A program made the position numbers and the translations under genes. Source: JBCBJX01 sp038522735 (GTDB taxonomy: Bacteria > Pseudomonadota > Alphaproteobacteria > Caulobacterales > Parvularculaceae). Taken from it: a stretch of 32,278 nucleotides of DNA. The first letter of the stretch is position 1. Every line of letters starts with the position of its first letter. Shown here one piece after another: positions 22,825-32,103 of this stretch. Below the pieces are notes generated by a model. That model was given only the letters and a program-made list of their open reading frames with translations, was not told where the DNA came from and did not search any database. The DNA is taken from NCBI GenBank assembly GCA_038522735.1, contig JBCBJX010000026.1, forward strand, positions 1 to 32,278. The letters run 5' to 3'.

Positions 22825-23235
22825 CTACTTTCCGCCCGCCGGTTCGCCGGTGAAGGCGCGCACGGCGTTTTCGAACATGGTCAAGAACGGCCGCTCCCGG
22901 TTCGGATCAAGGGAGCCGAAAGCAAGCAGGGTCTCCTCCGCCGTCTCCAGCCGGACGCCGCGCGGGGCCGACTCGCCGGAGAAGTCCCAGCCGTCCTCTG
23001 TCGTGTCGATCGTCAGCAGGAGGCGCTTGTCGCCCCCGGACGTCTCCAGCACCAGCCCAAAGACGCTCTCCCGGCCGAAAAGGCCGCCGACGCGGGCGAC
23101 TTCCCGCTCGTCCAGGAAGAGGCGGTCCTGCAGCCAGCCGCGCCGCCACCTGAGGAGCCGCATGGTTCCATCGACGACGATCTTCACATCGACGACCCGC
23201 CAGCGGCGCTGCAGGAGCCCGGCGACCATGGTCAT
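22825..23235 (-). CDS. Hypothetical cytoplasmic protein
   Basis: 136 residues from ATG 23235, which overlaps the stop of the upstream gene (ATGA). There is no signal peptide. It is rich in Arg and Trp at the start (LLQRRWRVVDVKIVVDGTMR) and strand-rich afterwards (VFGLVLETSGGDKRLLLTID). It ends with LDPNRERPFLTMFENAVRAF. I do not recognise a family. Tight packing between two paralogous exported proteins suggests a shared role. Confidence 0.65.
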   Translation of the reverse strand: MTMVAGLLQRRWRVVDVKIVVDGTMRLLRWRRGWLQDRLFLDEREVARVGGLFGRESVFGLVLETSGGDKRLLLTIDTTEDGWDFSGESAPRGVRLETAEETLLAFGSLDPNRERPFLTMFENAVRAFTGEPAGGK

Positions 23236-23780
23236 TTCCGCCGCTCCACCTTGATCTTCCGACGCGGGCTTTTCGTCGCCAGCCAGTACCCACCGAACAT
23301 GCGTTTCTGAAGGACCGCCTCTATCTCTTCGTCTTCGGAGAGTTCGAAACGCCGCCGCCCTTCCGGCTCCGTCTGGATCCAGATCTGACCGTTCGAAAGA
23401 CCGAACACGGCTTTTCCGCTGTCCGTGTAGACGATGCGCGTAACCGTCACCGCGAGCTTTTTCGGCGTATCGTCGCCTTTGATCTCCCGGCGCGCGAGAT
23501 CTTCGGCGCCGAAAGCCGCGGCGGCGTCCGCGCCCGGAGCGCTTTGCGGCTCCGTCGGCGCGGTCGAAGACGCCGTGGCCGCGGACGGCGCCGGCACCGG
23601 AGCTTCCGGGGCGCGAGGGTCGAGCGCCGGAACTCCGAGCGCGGCGCGCGCCAGCCGGTCGTAACAAGCGAGGCGCTCGGCGTCGTTTTCAATGGCGAGG
23701 CAATCGCCGAGCGTCGGCGGGGCGGTTTGCGCGCCCGGCGCGGTCGAAACGTACAGCGCCGTCATAGCGGCCAGGATCAT
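23232..23780 (-). CDS. Exported protein with C-x-I-x(n)-RLACYD motif, paralogue of 22351-22809
   Basis: 182 residues behind an excellent ribosome binding site (AAGGAGGAG). A signal peptide is followed by DCLAIENDAERLACYDRLAR (Cys pair), a long Ala/Pro/Ser linker (~50-95), and a C-terminal domain KLAVTVTRIVYTDSGKAVFGLSNGQIW, then EIEAVLQKRMFGGYWLAT. The paralogue two genes downstream shares both end domains but has a Glu-rich rather than Ala/Pro-rich linker. The function is unknown. It starts 12 bases after the oligopeptidase stop. Confidence 0.78.
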   Translation of the reverse strand: MILAAMTALYVSTAPGAQTAPPTLGDCLAIENDAERLACYDRLARAALGVPALDPRAPEAPVPAPSAATASSTAPTEPQSAPGADAAAAFGAEDLARREIKGDDTPKKLAVTVTRIVYTDSGKAVFGLSNGQIWIQTEPEGRRRFELSEDEEIEAVLQKRMFGGYWLATKSPRRKIKVERRK

Positions 23781-23792
23781 ACCGGCTCCTCC

Positions 23793-25865
23793 TTACTCGT
23801 CCGCCAGCTGACGGCTGAAATAGACGTACTGCAGCGCCGTGCGGCGGGCGACCTGATCCGGATTGCTCGCCGCGGCGTGACCGCCTTCGGTGTTCTCATA
23901 ATAGAGGAACGGGTGTTCGTAGGCCTCGAACTTCGCGGCGGCCTTGCGTGCGTGACCCGGGTGAACGCGGTCGTCGCGGGTGGAGGTGAAGAAGAAGACC
24001 CGTGGATAGTCGGCCTCCTCCGCAATCGCCTGATAGGGCGAGTACGTCTCGATATAGGCCCGTTCGTCCGGCTTGTCCGGGTCGCCGTATTCACCCATCC
24101 ACGAGGCCCCGGCGAGGAGCTTGTGGTAGCGCAGCATGTCGAGAAGCGGCACGCCGCAGCCGATGGCGTTGAAGAGATCCGGCCGCTGGGTGAAGGCGAC
24201 GCCCATAAGAAGCCCCCCGTTCGAGCCGCCGAGAGCGCCGAGCTGCTCCGGCGTCGTCACGCCCTCTTCAACGAGCGCTTCGCCGACGGCGAAGAAGTCT
24301 TCATACGCCTTGTGCCGGTTCTCTTTCAGCGCCGCCTGGTGCCATTCCGGACCGAATTCGCCGCCGCCGCGGATGTTGGCGATGACGTAGACGCCGCCGT
24401 CTTCAAGCCAGAGCTTGCCGGTTAGGGCGGAGTAGTTCGGCAGGATCGAGACCTGGAAACCGCCATAGCCGTAAAGCACCGTCGGCGCCGGGCCCGCTTT
24501 CAGGACATCCTTCCGACTAATGACGAAATACGGGACTGTCGTTCCGTCCTTGCTCGTTGCTTCGCGTTGTTCGACTGTGATGTCAGACGCGTCGAAGAAT
24601 TCCGGCTGCGACTTCGCAGGCCGCCGCCGACCGCCCTCGGAAAAATAGTAAAGGCTGTCCGGGGTCGTCGGGCTTTCAAAATTGACGAACAGGGCGTCGC
24701 CGCCGTCATCGACGGTCGCGATCGAGACCACGCCGTTCGCCGGCAGGCTCAGGGGCTTCGCCTTCCAGCCGCGCCGCTTCGGCTCGATCTTCAGGATCTT
24801 GCCGGCGACGTTGTCGAGAAGTTCGACGTAGACGGTGCTTTTCGCCACGGCCACGCTGTCGACCGCCTGCCGGTCGCCCGCCGCGAAGACAAGCTCCGGA
24901 TTGCTTCCGTCGCGCCCCAGCGAGACGACGGCGCCGATCGGGAAGGTCTCGCCATCATGGTCCCAGGGCTCCTGCAGCAATGCGATCACCCGGTCGCCGA
25001 TAAAGCCCTCAATGCTTGACTTTGGAGGCAGCGGCACCTGCTGGAACGAGCCGTCGGCGCTGCGCAGATACTGTTTCCGGGTGAAGAACGTCGTCGCCCG
25101 GACGATGCCGACGACCGGCTCGCCGTCCACATGGTCCGAGAACGGCCAGACGCCGACATCCTCCGCCTCGCCTTCGAAGACGACAGGCGCGTCGGCGATC
25201 GCCATCCCACGCGACCAGAGCCGCGAGCGGCGCGGATAGCCGCTGGTCGTCATGGCGTCCGGCCCAACGTCCATACCGACGAGGAGCGTCTCGTCATCGA
25301 CCCAGGCTGTCGCCGATTTCGCCTCGGCGAGTTCGAAACCGCCCTCGACGAAGGCTTTTTCAGAAACGAGGAATTCCCGCTTCACGGTCGCGTCGGCGCC
25401 GCCGCGCGAAAGCGAGATGATGCAGCGGTCGTTAGCGGGCTTGAGACAGTCGACGCCTTTATAGACCCAGTTCTCGCCCTCGGCGTCCGCGAGAGCGTCG
25501 ATGTCGAGAATCGTCTCCCATTCAGTCTCTTTGGCGAGGTAGCTCTTCAGCGTCGCGCGCCGCCAGAGCCCGCGCGGGTTCGTCTCGTCCTGCCAGAAAT
25601 TATAGACGTAGCCGTTGCGGAGCGCGCCGTAGGGAATGCGCGCCTCGGAGTTCATGATCTCCCGCGCCGCCTCGTAGAGAGGTTCGTAGCGCGGATCGCC
25701 TTCAAGCTCCTCAAGGGAGCGAGCGTTCTGCGCCTCAACCCACGCGAGCGCGTCTTCACCTTCGACCTCTTCCAGCCAGAGGAAAGGATCGTCCTGCGCC
25801 ACGGCGGCTCCCATCATCGCGAAGGCCGCGCCTGCGGCGACGGCCTGTTTCATCCACTCGAACAT
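23793..25865 (-). CDS. Prolyl oligopeptidase family serine peptidase (S9A), exported
   Basis: 690 residues from ATG 25865 (AGGGAA upstream). The signal peptide ends near AAVAQ (residue ~23). DDPFLWLEEVEGEDALAWVEAQN opens the prolyl oligopeptidase N-terminal part; a beta-propeller runs to about residue 430, followed by the alpha/beta hydrolase. The catalytic triad is Ser548 (GGSNGG), Asp at 631-632 (TRDDRVHP) and His663 (EGGHA). VYVIANIRGGGEFGPEWHQA is also typical. It cleaves short peptides after proline, here in the periplasm. It heads a five-gene operon that ends in an amino acid/dicarboxylate symporter, consistent with peptide scavenging. Confidence 0.94.
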   Translation of the reverse strand: MFEWMKQAVAAGAAFAMMGAAVAQDDPFLWLEEVEGEDALAWVEAQNARSLEELEGDPRYEPLYEAAREIMNSEARIPYGALRNGYVYNFWQDETNPRGLWRRATLKSYLAKETEWETILDIDALADAEGENWVYKGVDCLKPANDRCIISLSRGGADATVKREFLVSEKAFVEGGFELAEAKSATAWVDDETLLVGMDVGPDAMTTSGYPRRSRLWSRGMAIADAPVVFEGEAEDVGVWPFSDHVDGEPVVGIVRATTFFTRKQYLRSADGSFQQVPLPPKSSIEGFIGDRVIALLQEPWDHDGETFPIGAVVSLGRDGSNPELVFAAGDRQAVDSVAVAKSTVYVELLDNVAGKILKIEPKRRGWKAKPLSLPANGVVSIATVDDGGDALFVNFESPTTPDSLYYFSEGGRRRPAKSQPEFFDASDITVEQREATSKDGTTVPYFVISRKDVLKAGPAPTVLYGYGGFQVSILPNYSALTGKLWLEDGGVYVIANIRGGGEFGPEWHQAALKENRHKAYEDFFAVGEALVEEGVTTPEQLGALGGSNGGLLMGVAFTQRPDLFNAIGCGVPLLDMLRYHKLLAGASWMGEYGDPDKPDERAYIETYSPYQAIAEEADYPRVFFFTSTRDDRVHPGHARKAAAKFEAYEHPFLYYENTEGGHAAASNPDQVARRTALQYVYFSRQLADE

Positions 25866-25994
25866 CGGCGTTCCCTGTTCTGGTTCGATCGGCACCCTAG
25901 CGGGCGGCGCGGCGAAGCGCCAAGGGGCCGGCGCCGCCGGCCTTGCGGAGGAAACCGACTGGTTTACCTTGCGGCGAAAGACGGGAGAACGTTC

Positions 25995-27494
25995 ATGCCC
26001 CGGGACGGCGCGTCCACGCCCCATCTCGACGTCATTGTCGTCGGCGCCGGCTTCGCAGGTCTCTGCGCCGGCTACCGGCTGAAGAAGGGCGGCCGGGAGG
26101 ATTTCGAGATTTGGGAGAAGGCGGACACCGTCGGCGGCACGTGGCGGGACAACACCTACCCCGGCTGCGCCTGCGACGTGCCTTCGCACCTTTACTCGTT
26201 CTCCTTCGCCCTGAACCCGGACTGGTCGCGCGCTTATTCGCCGGCCGCGGAGATCAAAGCCTATCTTGAGCGCTGCACGGACGAGTTCGATCTCCGCTGC
26301 CATATCCGGTTCGGAACGGAGCTCGTTCAAGGGGAATGGGACGAGGAAGCGCTCCTGTGGCGCGTACGGGCGGCTGATGGGCGCGAGGCGACCTGCCGGG
26401 CACTGATCGTCGGCCAGGGACCGCTGAACAAGCCGGCCTATCCCGACATTCCGGGAGGGGACGACTTCGAAGGCCTCGCCTTTCACTCCATGCATTGGCC
26501 GGAGGATCTTGATGTCGCCGGCAAGCGCGTTGCGGTCATCGGCACTGGCGCGAGCGCAATCCAGTTCGTTCCCTGGCTGGCCGAGCGCGCAGCGGAGTTG
26601 ACGGTCTTTCAGCGCACGCCGCCATGGATCCTGCCGAAACTCGACCGGGCGTTCCCAGAAAGCGCGAAAGAGGCGAACCGCTCGTTCCCCCTCCTCACCC
26701 AGCTGCGGCGCTGGCTCGTTTACGGAGCCCTTGAATGGCGCGCCCTCGCCTTCACCATGACGCCCGGCCTCATGAAAGCCCTAGGAAAACCGGCGCGCGA
26801 CCACCTTGCGGCCCAGGTGACGGACCCGGAGCTTCGCGCGAAACTGACGCCTGATTACGTGATCGGCTGCAAACGGGTGCTCATCTCGAACGACTATTAT
26901 CCCGCGATCATGCGCGACAACGTCCGCCTGGAGACGACGCCTCTCGCGCGCATTACGGAGAGAGGCGTTGAGACGGCGAAGGGCGAGAGGGTCGAGGCGG
27001 ATATTCTCGTCTACGGCACCGGCTTCCGGGCGACGGACCTCACAGGCGGGTTCGACCTTGTCGGCGAGGGCGGGCGCCGCCTTCATGAGGACTGGGCGGA
27101 CGACGAGGCGGAGGCTTACTACGGCGTCTGTATCGCGGGGTACCCGAACCTCTTCTATCTCGTCGGCCCGAACACCGGGCTCGGCCACAACTCCATCGTC
27201 TTCATGATCGAGAGCCAGATGAACCTCGTCATGGACGCCCTCAAACGCATGGATCAGTCCGGGGCTCGCGCGATCCGCGTGCGCGATGATGTTCAGAAGA
27301 CGCACAATTCGGAGCTGCAGGAGCGGCTGAAGCGAACAGTCTGGGCGACGGGCTGCTCCAGCTGGTATCAGACGAAATCCGGTAAAAACGTCACGCTCTG
27401 GCCTGGCTTCACCATCGACTATCGCGCGAAGACGAAGCGCTTGCGCGCCCGCGATTTCGAGTTCCTGAAAGCGCCGGCGATCGCCGCGGAGTGA
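25995..27494 (+). CDS. Flavin-containing Baeyer-Villiger-type monooxygenase
   Basis: 499 residues from ATG 25995 with GGGAG upstream; the frame is open far upstream, but homology starts here. The FAD-binding GAGFAG is at 17-22, followed by EIWEKADTVGGTWRDNTYPGCACDVPSHLYSFSF. The Baeyer-Villiger fingerprint FEGLAFHSMHWP is at 158-169, and the second Rossmann motif for NADPH, GTGASA, is at 183-188. VYGTGFRATD near 336 and a PNTGLGHNS segment complete the family pattern. It inserts oxygen into ketones or oxidises soft nucleophiles using NADPH and O2; the substrate cannot be told. It is convergent with the formylglycine-generating enzyme gene, 7 bases away. Confidence 0.93.
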   Translation: MPRDGASTPHLDVIVVGAGFAGLCAGYRLKKGGREDFEIWEKADTVGGTWRDNTYPGCACDVPSHLYSFSFALNPDWSRAYSPAAEIKAYLERCTDEFDLRCHIRFGTELVQGEWDEEALLWRVRAADGREATCRALIVGQGPLNKPAYPDIPGGDDFEGLAFHSMHWPEDLDVAGKRVAVIGTGASAIQFVPWLAERAAELTVFQRTPPWILPKLDRAFPESAKEANRSFPLLTQLRRWLVYGALEWRALAFTMTPGLMKALGKPARDHLAAQVTDPELRAKLTPDYVIGCKRVLISNDYYPAIMRDNVRLETTPLARITERGVETAKGERVEADILVYGTGFRATDLTGGFDLVGEGGRRLHEDWADDEAEAYYGVCIAGYPNLFYLVGPNTGLGHNSIVFMIESQMNLVMDALKRMDQSGARAIRVRDDVQKTHNSELQERLKRTVWATGCSSWYQTKSGKNVTLWPGFTIDYRAKTKRLRARDFEFLKAPAIAAE

Positions 27495-27501
27495 TCCGCG
27501 G

Positions 27502-28452
27502 TCAGGATGCGGACGGCGCATCCCGGGCGATGCGAAACCCGACATGGGAGGCGCTCGAATGCTCGTCCTGGGCCTGACGGGCCTGCGGGCGGTAGCGCCG
27601 ACAATAGGAACGCGCGCAAAGGTAAGAGCCGCCCTTGATCGCGCGGACGGGACGGCCGGGCTGCGCGGGATCGCGCCCCGATCCCGCATCCGCCGCCTTC
27701 GCGCCCTGACGTGGAAAATACGGCGAGGCGGTCCATTCCCACGCATTGCCGATCATGTCGTGCACGCCGCGTGCGTCGGCCGGGTAGGATGCGACGGGCG
27801 CCAATCCTTCGTGTCCGTCGCCGGCCGTGTTCACCGCCGGGAAAACGCCCTGCCACGTGTTCGCCGCGTTGTCGGAGACGGCCGGCGCCGCGCGGGCGGC
27901 GAACTCCCATTCGGCTTCCGTCGGCAGGCGCGCGCCCGCCCACTCGGCGAACGCCTCGGCGTCCTCGAACGTCACGTGCACGACAGGTTTTTGAGCGTCG
28001 CCGGGGGCGAGCGCGGCGTCCCCAGTCGGTCGGCGCCAGCTCGCGCCTTCGACGAAGGCCCACCAGTCAGCGAGGTCGCGCATGTCGCCCCGCGGCGCGA
28101 ATACGAAGGAGCCGGGCGGCAGCCGGTCGCCCTCTCCCTCGCCTGCCCAGCCGCGCTCCGCCTCCGTTACATAGCCGGTTTCATCCACGAACCGCGCAAA
28201 CTGGGCGTTGGTGATTTCCGTTCTGGAAAGCTCGAAAGGCTCGACGCAGACGTCCGTCGGCGGCCCTTCTTCCGGATAAACAGCGCTCTCTCCGAGCGTC
28301 ACGCACCCGCCCTCTACGGACGACCAGGCGACGGGTTCGGCTTCGAGGCCGGCCGCTGTCGCCGCGCCCGGAGGCGTTGCGCGATCCGCGCCGCATGCGG
28401 AAAGAAGCGCTGCGCCGACGAGCGCCGACACCGTGTCGATCGCGAGCCTCAT
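27502..28452 (-). CDS. Formylglycine-generating enzyme (FGE/SUMF1 type), lipoprotein
   Basis: 316 residues. A signal peptide with lipobox LSAC (Cys20) suggests a lipid-anchored periplasmic protein. The FGE fold is clear: YPEEGP at ~60, LSRTEITNAQFARFVDETGYVTEAERGW, GASWRRPTGD, LPTEAEWEFAARA, MIGNAWEWTAS and the active site GGSYLCARSYC with Cys279 and Cys284 spaced as in true FGE, followed by SSASHVGFRIA. FGE oxidises a cysteine in sulfatases to formylglycine using O2 and copper. The paired cysteines separate it from EgtB- or PvdO-like relatives. No sulfatase is nearby. Its start overlaps the dipeptidase stop (ATGA). Confidence 0.88.
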   Translation of the reverse strand: MRLAIDTVSALVGAALLSACGADRATPPGAATAAGLEAEPVAWSSVEGGCVTLGESAVYPEEGPPTDVCVEPFELSRTEITNAQFARFVDETGYVTEAERGWAGEGEGDRLPPGSFVFAPRGDMRDLADWWAFVEGASWRRPTGDAALAPGDAQKPVVHVTFEDAEAFAEWAGARLPTEAEWEFAARAAPAVSDNAANTWQGVFPAVNTAGDGHEGLAPVASYPADARGVHDMIGNAWEWTASPYFPRQGAKAADAGSGRDPAQPGRPVRAIKGGSYLCARSYCRRYRPQARQAQDEHSSASHVGFRIARDAPSAS

Positions 28453-29684
28453 CGCGCCGCCGCTTGCTCGACGGCGCGCATCACGCGCAGGAGATTTCCG
28501 CCCCAGATCTTTTCTATGTCGCCCTCCGACCATTCGCGGCGCAGCATTTCCGCCGTCACGGCGTAGGTCGTCGAAGCGTCTCGCCAGCCGTAGACGCCCC
28601 CGCCGCCATCGAAATCCGACGCGATACCGACATGATCGACGCCGGCGATTTTAATTGCGTGTTCGATATGATCGACGAAGTCCGCGACGGTCGCCGGGTC
28701 GTTGGCGAGATCGTCCGCCAAGGCGGTCATCTCCTTGCGGAGGGTTTCGCGCTCCGCCTCCGGCAGGCTCCCGACCTCCGACATGCCTTCGAGACCGAAT
28801 TTCGCCAGCACCGCTTCGCGCGCCGCGATCATCTCCGGCGGCGTCGCCTGCACATAGGCGTCGAGGGCGACCATCTGTGCGACGCCGCCGGCGTCGCGCA
28901 GCGCGACGAGCTGGTCGTCCGTCAGGTTGCGCGGGCTCGGGGCGACGGCGACGACGCCCGAATGGGACGCGATCACCGGCGCGCGGGAGACCTTCACCGC
29001 CTCCAGCATGGTTTTCTCACCGGCGTGGGAGACGTCGACCATGACGCCGAGATCGTTGAGCCGCCCGATCAGCGCCCGGCCTTCTTCGGAGAGCCCGCCC
29101 CATTTCTCTTTTTCATCGCCTGCGGAAAGATTGGGGTTGGAGGAATCCCCGAACTGATTGTGCCCGAAGTGGGTGAGAGACATATAGCGCACGCCCGCAG
29201 CCGCCCATTCTTCGGCGCCGTCCGCAGTCGGGCCTATGGGGAACGGGTTCTCCATGCCGATGAGGGCGACCCGCCGTCCTGAGGCGGCGATGCGAACGAC
29301 ATCGTCCGCCGTCGTCGCCAGACCGACCTGATCGGCGTAGGCGGCGGCCATACGCTTGATGCCGGCGAGCCGGGTCATCGCAATCTCGCGCGCCTGTGCG
29401 TACCCATCCTCGGTCAGCGGACCTTGAGGCGTATAGACAATGAAGAAAGCCGAGTTGAGGCCGCCGACGCGCATTTTCGGCAGATCGACCTGATTGTCCG
29501 TGAACCCGCCCGGATCGTTCGTGGGCGTTGCGTAATTGAGGCCGACGTCCACATGGGTGTCGAGGGTGAGGATGCGCCCGTGCAAGGCCTGGGCGCGAGC
29601 CAGAAGCTCTGAGCTTGGAGCGACGTAGTCGCTCGCCGAGGCCGTTCCGATAAACGCCGCTAGTCCTAAAACAATCGCTCGCAT
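28449..29684 (-). CDS. Membrane dipeptidase (M19), exported
   Basis: 411 residues from ATG 29684 (GGGAG upstream). The signal peptide ends near ASAS (residue ~18). The zinc ligands of renal dipeptidase-type enzymes are present: His44-x-Asp46 (DTHVD), bridging Glu144 (GMENP), His219 (DVSHAG) and His240 (ASHSG). GVDHVGIASDFDGGGG near 352-367 is also characteristic. It hydrolyses L,L and L,D dipeptides in the periplasm. It is co-transcribed with the formylglycine-generating enzyme, with a four-base overlap; divergent from dapF. Confidence 0.93.
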   Translation of the reverse strand: MRAIVLGLAAFIGTASASDYVAPSSELLARAQALHGRILTLDTHVDVGLNYATPTNDPGGFTDNQVDLPKMRVGGLNSAFFIVYTPQGPLTEDGYAQAREIAMTRLAGIKRMAAAYADQVGLATTADDVVRIAASGRRVALIGMENPFPIGPTADGAEEWAAAGVRYMSLTHFGHNQFGDSSNPNLSAGDEKEKWGGLSEEGRALIGRLNDLGVMVDVSHAGEKTMLEAVKVSRAPVIASHSGVVAVAPSPRNLTDDQLVALRDAGGVAQMVALDAYVQATPPEMIAAREAVLAKFGLEGMSEVGSLPEAERETLRKEMTALADDLANDPATVADFVDHIEHAIKIAGVDHVGIASDFDGGGGVYGWRDASTTYAVTAEMLRREWSEGDIEKIWGGNLLRVMRAVEQAAAR

Positions 29685-29791
29685 TGCGCTCTCCCATTTG
29701 ACGCCCAAGCGTAGCGAGAGCGTGCGAGCGCGCCAAATGTCGGCGGCGCTGGAGACTTTTCCTCGCCCGAAACTTGCGCCATGTCCCCTTT

Positions 29792-30634
29792 ATGACCCCC
29801 GCCTCCACCCTCTCCCCCCGCCCCTTCCGCAAGATGAACGGCCTCGGGAACGCGTTCGTCGTCGTCGACCTGCGCGCGGGCGGGGCGATGGACGCCGACG
29901 CCGCGGTCCGGATCGCGGACCGGTCGTCCGGCGTCGGCTGCGATCAAGTGATTACGCTGGAGACCCGGGACGGCGCGCCGTTCATGGGCGTCTGGAACGC
30001 CGACGGCTCCGAGGTCGGGGCGTGCGGGAACGCGGCCAGGTGCGTCGGATGGCTGTTGATGCAGGAAACGGGCGACGGCGAGGCGCGGTTTCACACGCTG
30101 TCAGGGCCGCTGCACGCGATCGCCGCCGGCGACAGGCGGGTGACGGTCGATATGGGCCCGCCGCGGCTTCGCTGGGACGAAATCCCGTTGCGCGACCCGG
30201 CGGAGGACACCCGCTTCGTCGACGTAAAGCTCGGCCCCATCGACGCGCCGGTGCTCTGGGGGCCGTCGGCGGTCTCCATGGGGAACCCCCATTGCGTTTT
30301 CTTCGTCGACGACGCCGAGGCGCAGGCGATCGACAAGTTCGGCCCCCTTATCGAGCACCACCCGATGTTCCCGGAGGGCTGCAATGTCTCCGTGGCGCAG
30401 GTGCTGTCGGACGCCGCGATCCGCCTCAGGGTTTGGGAGCGGGGCGCCGGGATCACCAAAGCCTGCGGCACGGCCGCCTGCGCGGCGCTCGTCTCCGCCG
30501 TCCGCCGCGGCCGCACGCAACGGACGGCGACGGTGATGATGGATGGCGGCCCCCTCGATATTGAGTGGGCCCCGGACGATCACGTCCGCATGACCGGCCC
30601 TGTGGAACTGGAGTTCGAGGGCGTTCTTGATTGA
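29792..30634 (+). CDS. dapF: Diaminopimelate epimerase
   Basis: 280 residues from ATG 29792. The upstream TTG in the same frame is less likely, and ATG 29834 would remove the KMNGLGNAF start strand. The two catalytic cysteines are Cys78 (GACGNAARC) and Cys225 (KACGTAAC), at the same spacing as in E. coli DapF. GVGCDQVI and GNPHCVFFVDD are also diagnostic. It converts LL- to meso-diaminopimelate for lysine and peptidoglycan synthesis. The protein ends normally (LEFEGVLD), but the DNA beyond it becomes AT-rich, so its usual downstream partners in alphaproteobacteria (a MiaB-like gene and ftsY) are not here. Confidence 0.96.
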   Translation: MTPASTLSPRPFRKMNGLGNAFVVVDLRAGGAMDADAAVRIADRSSGVGCDQVITLETRDGAPFMGVWNADGSEVGACGNAARCVGWLLMQETGDGEARFHTLSGPLHAIAAGDRRVTVDMGPPRLRWDEIPLRDPAEDTRFVDVKLGPIDAPVLWGPSAVSMGNPHCVFFVDDAEAQAIDKFGPLIEHHPMFPEGCNVSVAQVLSDAAIRLRVWERGAGITKACGTAACAALVSAVRRGRTQRTATVMMDGGPLDIEWAPDDHVRMTGPVELEFEGVLD

Positions 30635-31050
30635 GAAGGCCAGGCGACTGGGTTCGTTCGGGTGACGGGGTTCGGCTCGAATTTGCCGCTCGCCGGCATC
30701 ACCTCTAGTGACCTAAGACGCCCCAAAGCGGTCACTGGCCGTTTGGCTGGAGTTCGCCAAAATTCGCCATTTCGGTTTATTTAGTTAACTGCGGGTTTGG
30801 GGCGAGAGACTGTCGTTCGACATAAAGCTCACTCACCATTGTTATTGACTATGCTCCCTATGACGTGTCGATTGTCCAACACAAGGCCCTGTTCACCGAT
30901 ACCTCATGCTCAATAACCTTGATACACAAGTTGTTTCAGTACGAGCGTAAGCCGAATCACTAACCATCTAATCAACCGAGTCGACGATTTTTTTCTTAGC
31001 ATATCAATCTACAATCATATTGAACAAAGGTGCGAACGAATTAAATTACT
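30635..31050. other. Intergenic stretch without a supported gene
   Basis: 416 bases in which GC content falls steadily from left to right. Only short frames (about 20-35 codons, without convincing starts) occur on either strand. I see no tRNA, integrase remnant or clear terminator. The fall in GC suggests the edge of acquired DNA. Confidence 0.5.
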
Positions 31051-31899
31051 TTAAACCCTGCGCTCCGGAAATGATTCACGATCGTGCAGCGCTTGATCTG
31101 CACGCGCAGTGTCAGAAACTCTTTTATCGTTCGACGTCTTAGATCGACCGCTAAGCGTTTCTAATACCTTCTCTTGGAGAAGCGCAGAGATGCTACCAAT
31201 ATTCGATGGCGTCGACGGGGTAGCTTCTAAAATTTTTGTTATATCTTTCGTGGAGTCAGTTGCTCGCAAGTTTTCCAAAACTCCGGGGAGTACCGTTTCA
31301 ATTAGCATTTTATCCCGAGCCTCTGTGTCTTCTATTTGAGCCGCCGTGGACAAAAGTGTTATCACGTCATCGATTGGCCTCGGTGCATTTTCTAAAAGAT
31401 CAAGTCTGTCGTTGGCTTGCCGAGCCCAAGAAAAACACGTTGAGCTTAAGTAAGCCTGTATTATACCGACAATTGGTATCAGCATCATTTCAATATAATT
31501 AGGCTCCGTGCTTAATAACATAAAAGTGACCCCAGCGAAAACAACTACAGAACCGGAAATCAATAATCCGTTTCCAACTCGAAACGCAAAATTTGCTTGT
31601 TGACGACGCTCTCTGGCAAATTCGAGGTTTCGAGCATTTGAATTCGATAAAATATTAATTGTAGCCGCCCGTAACTGATCTCCGCCTAAATTGCCATCCG
31701 GCCCTAGTATATTTGTTTCCATCTCTTTAAAAAGCTTCTCTTGTCCTGCAATACGCATTTGAAGCTCTTCAAAATCATTTATCCAAGGTTGTTTTTTCCC
31801 ACCGGTAAAAATGCCTATGAAAAAACCCAAGAATTTTACAGTTAGATATACAATTATCGCTCCAAATGCGCCGTAAGTGATCGCGTCAGCTTCTGTCAT
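31051..31899 (-). CDS. Three-helix membrane protein, unknown function, in AT-rich DNA
   Basis: 282 residues from ATG 31899 with GGAGG nine bases upstream. The frame is open further up, but this start has the ribosome binding site. One helix at ~7-31 is followed by a polar, probably helical stretch (40-105) with Gln/Glu/Lys and Arg clusters (FARERRQQANF). A pair of helices follows at ~108-128 and ~138-158 around a short loop, then a ~120-residue hydrophilic tail ending DRESFPERRV. The paired-TM block loosely recalls membrane modules of conflict-system proteins (TRADD-N-associated type), but I cannot confirm this. Base composition differs strongly from the chromosome, so it is probably transferred. 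Confidence 0.7.
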   Translation of the reverse strand: MTEADAITYGAFGAIIVYLTVKFLGFFIGIFTGGKKQPWINDFEELQMRIAGQEKLFKEMETNILGPDGNLGGDQLRAATINILSNSNARNLEFARERRQQANFAFRVGNGLLISGSVVVFAGVTFMLLSTEPNYIEMMLIPIVGIIQAYLSSTCFSWARQANDRLDLLENAPRPIDDVITLLSTAAQIEDTEARDKMLIETVLPGVLENLRATDSTKDITKILEATPSTPSNIGSISALLQEKVLETLSGRSKTSNDKRVSDTARADQALHDRESFPERRV

Positions 31900-32103
31900 T
31901 ATGCATTGCCTCCAAGTTCGAACTGCCCTCGCGCTAAACGCACTCGAGTTCGTGCAGTGATATGGACGATAAATAAGCTTAAGCAATTATTGTGACAGTT
32001 TTATAGTATGTGGTGTGCTTTCCTGGACGGATGATCTTGATTACACACAAACTACCGATAATATCGATGAGTGGCGCCTGTGAAACAATACAATAAAATT
32101 CAA

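Noticed and set aside
25131..25994. Upstream extension of the monooxygenase frame by 288 codons
   Set aside because: It overlaps the oligopeptidase gene antisense, and the FAD motif begins at once after ATG 25995, which has a ribosome binding site.
30781..30845. Short minus-strand peptide MVSELYVERQSLAPNPQLTK in the gap after dapF
   Set aside because: Only 20 codons, no supporting ribosome binding site or known family; likely chance.
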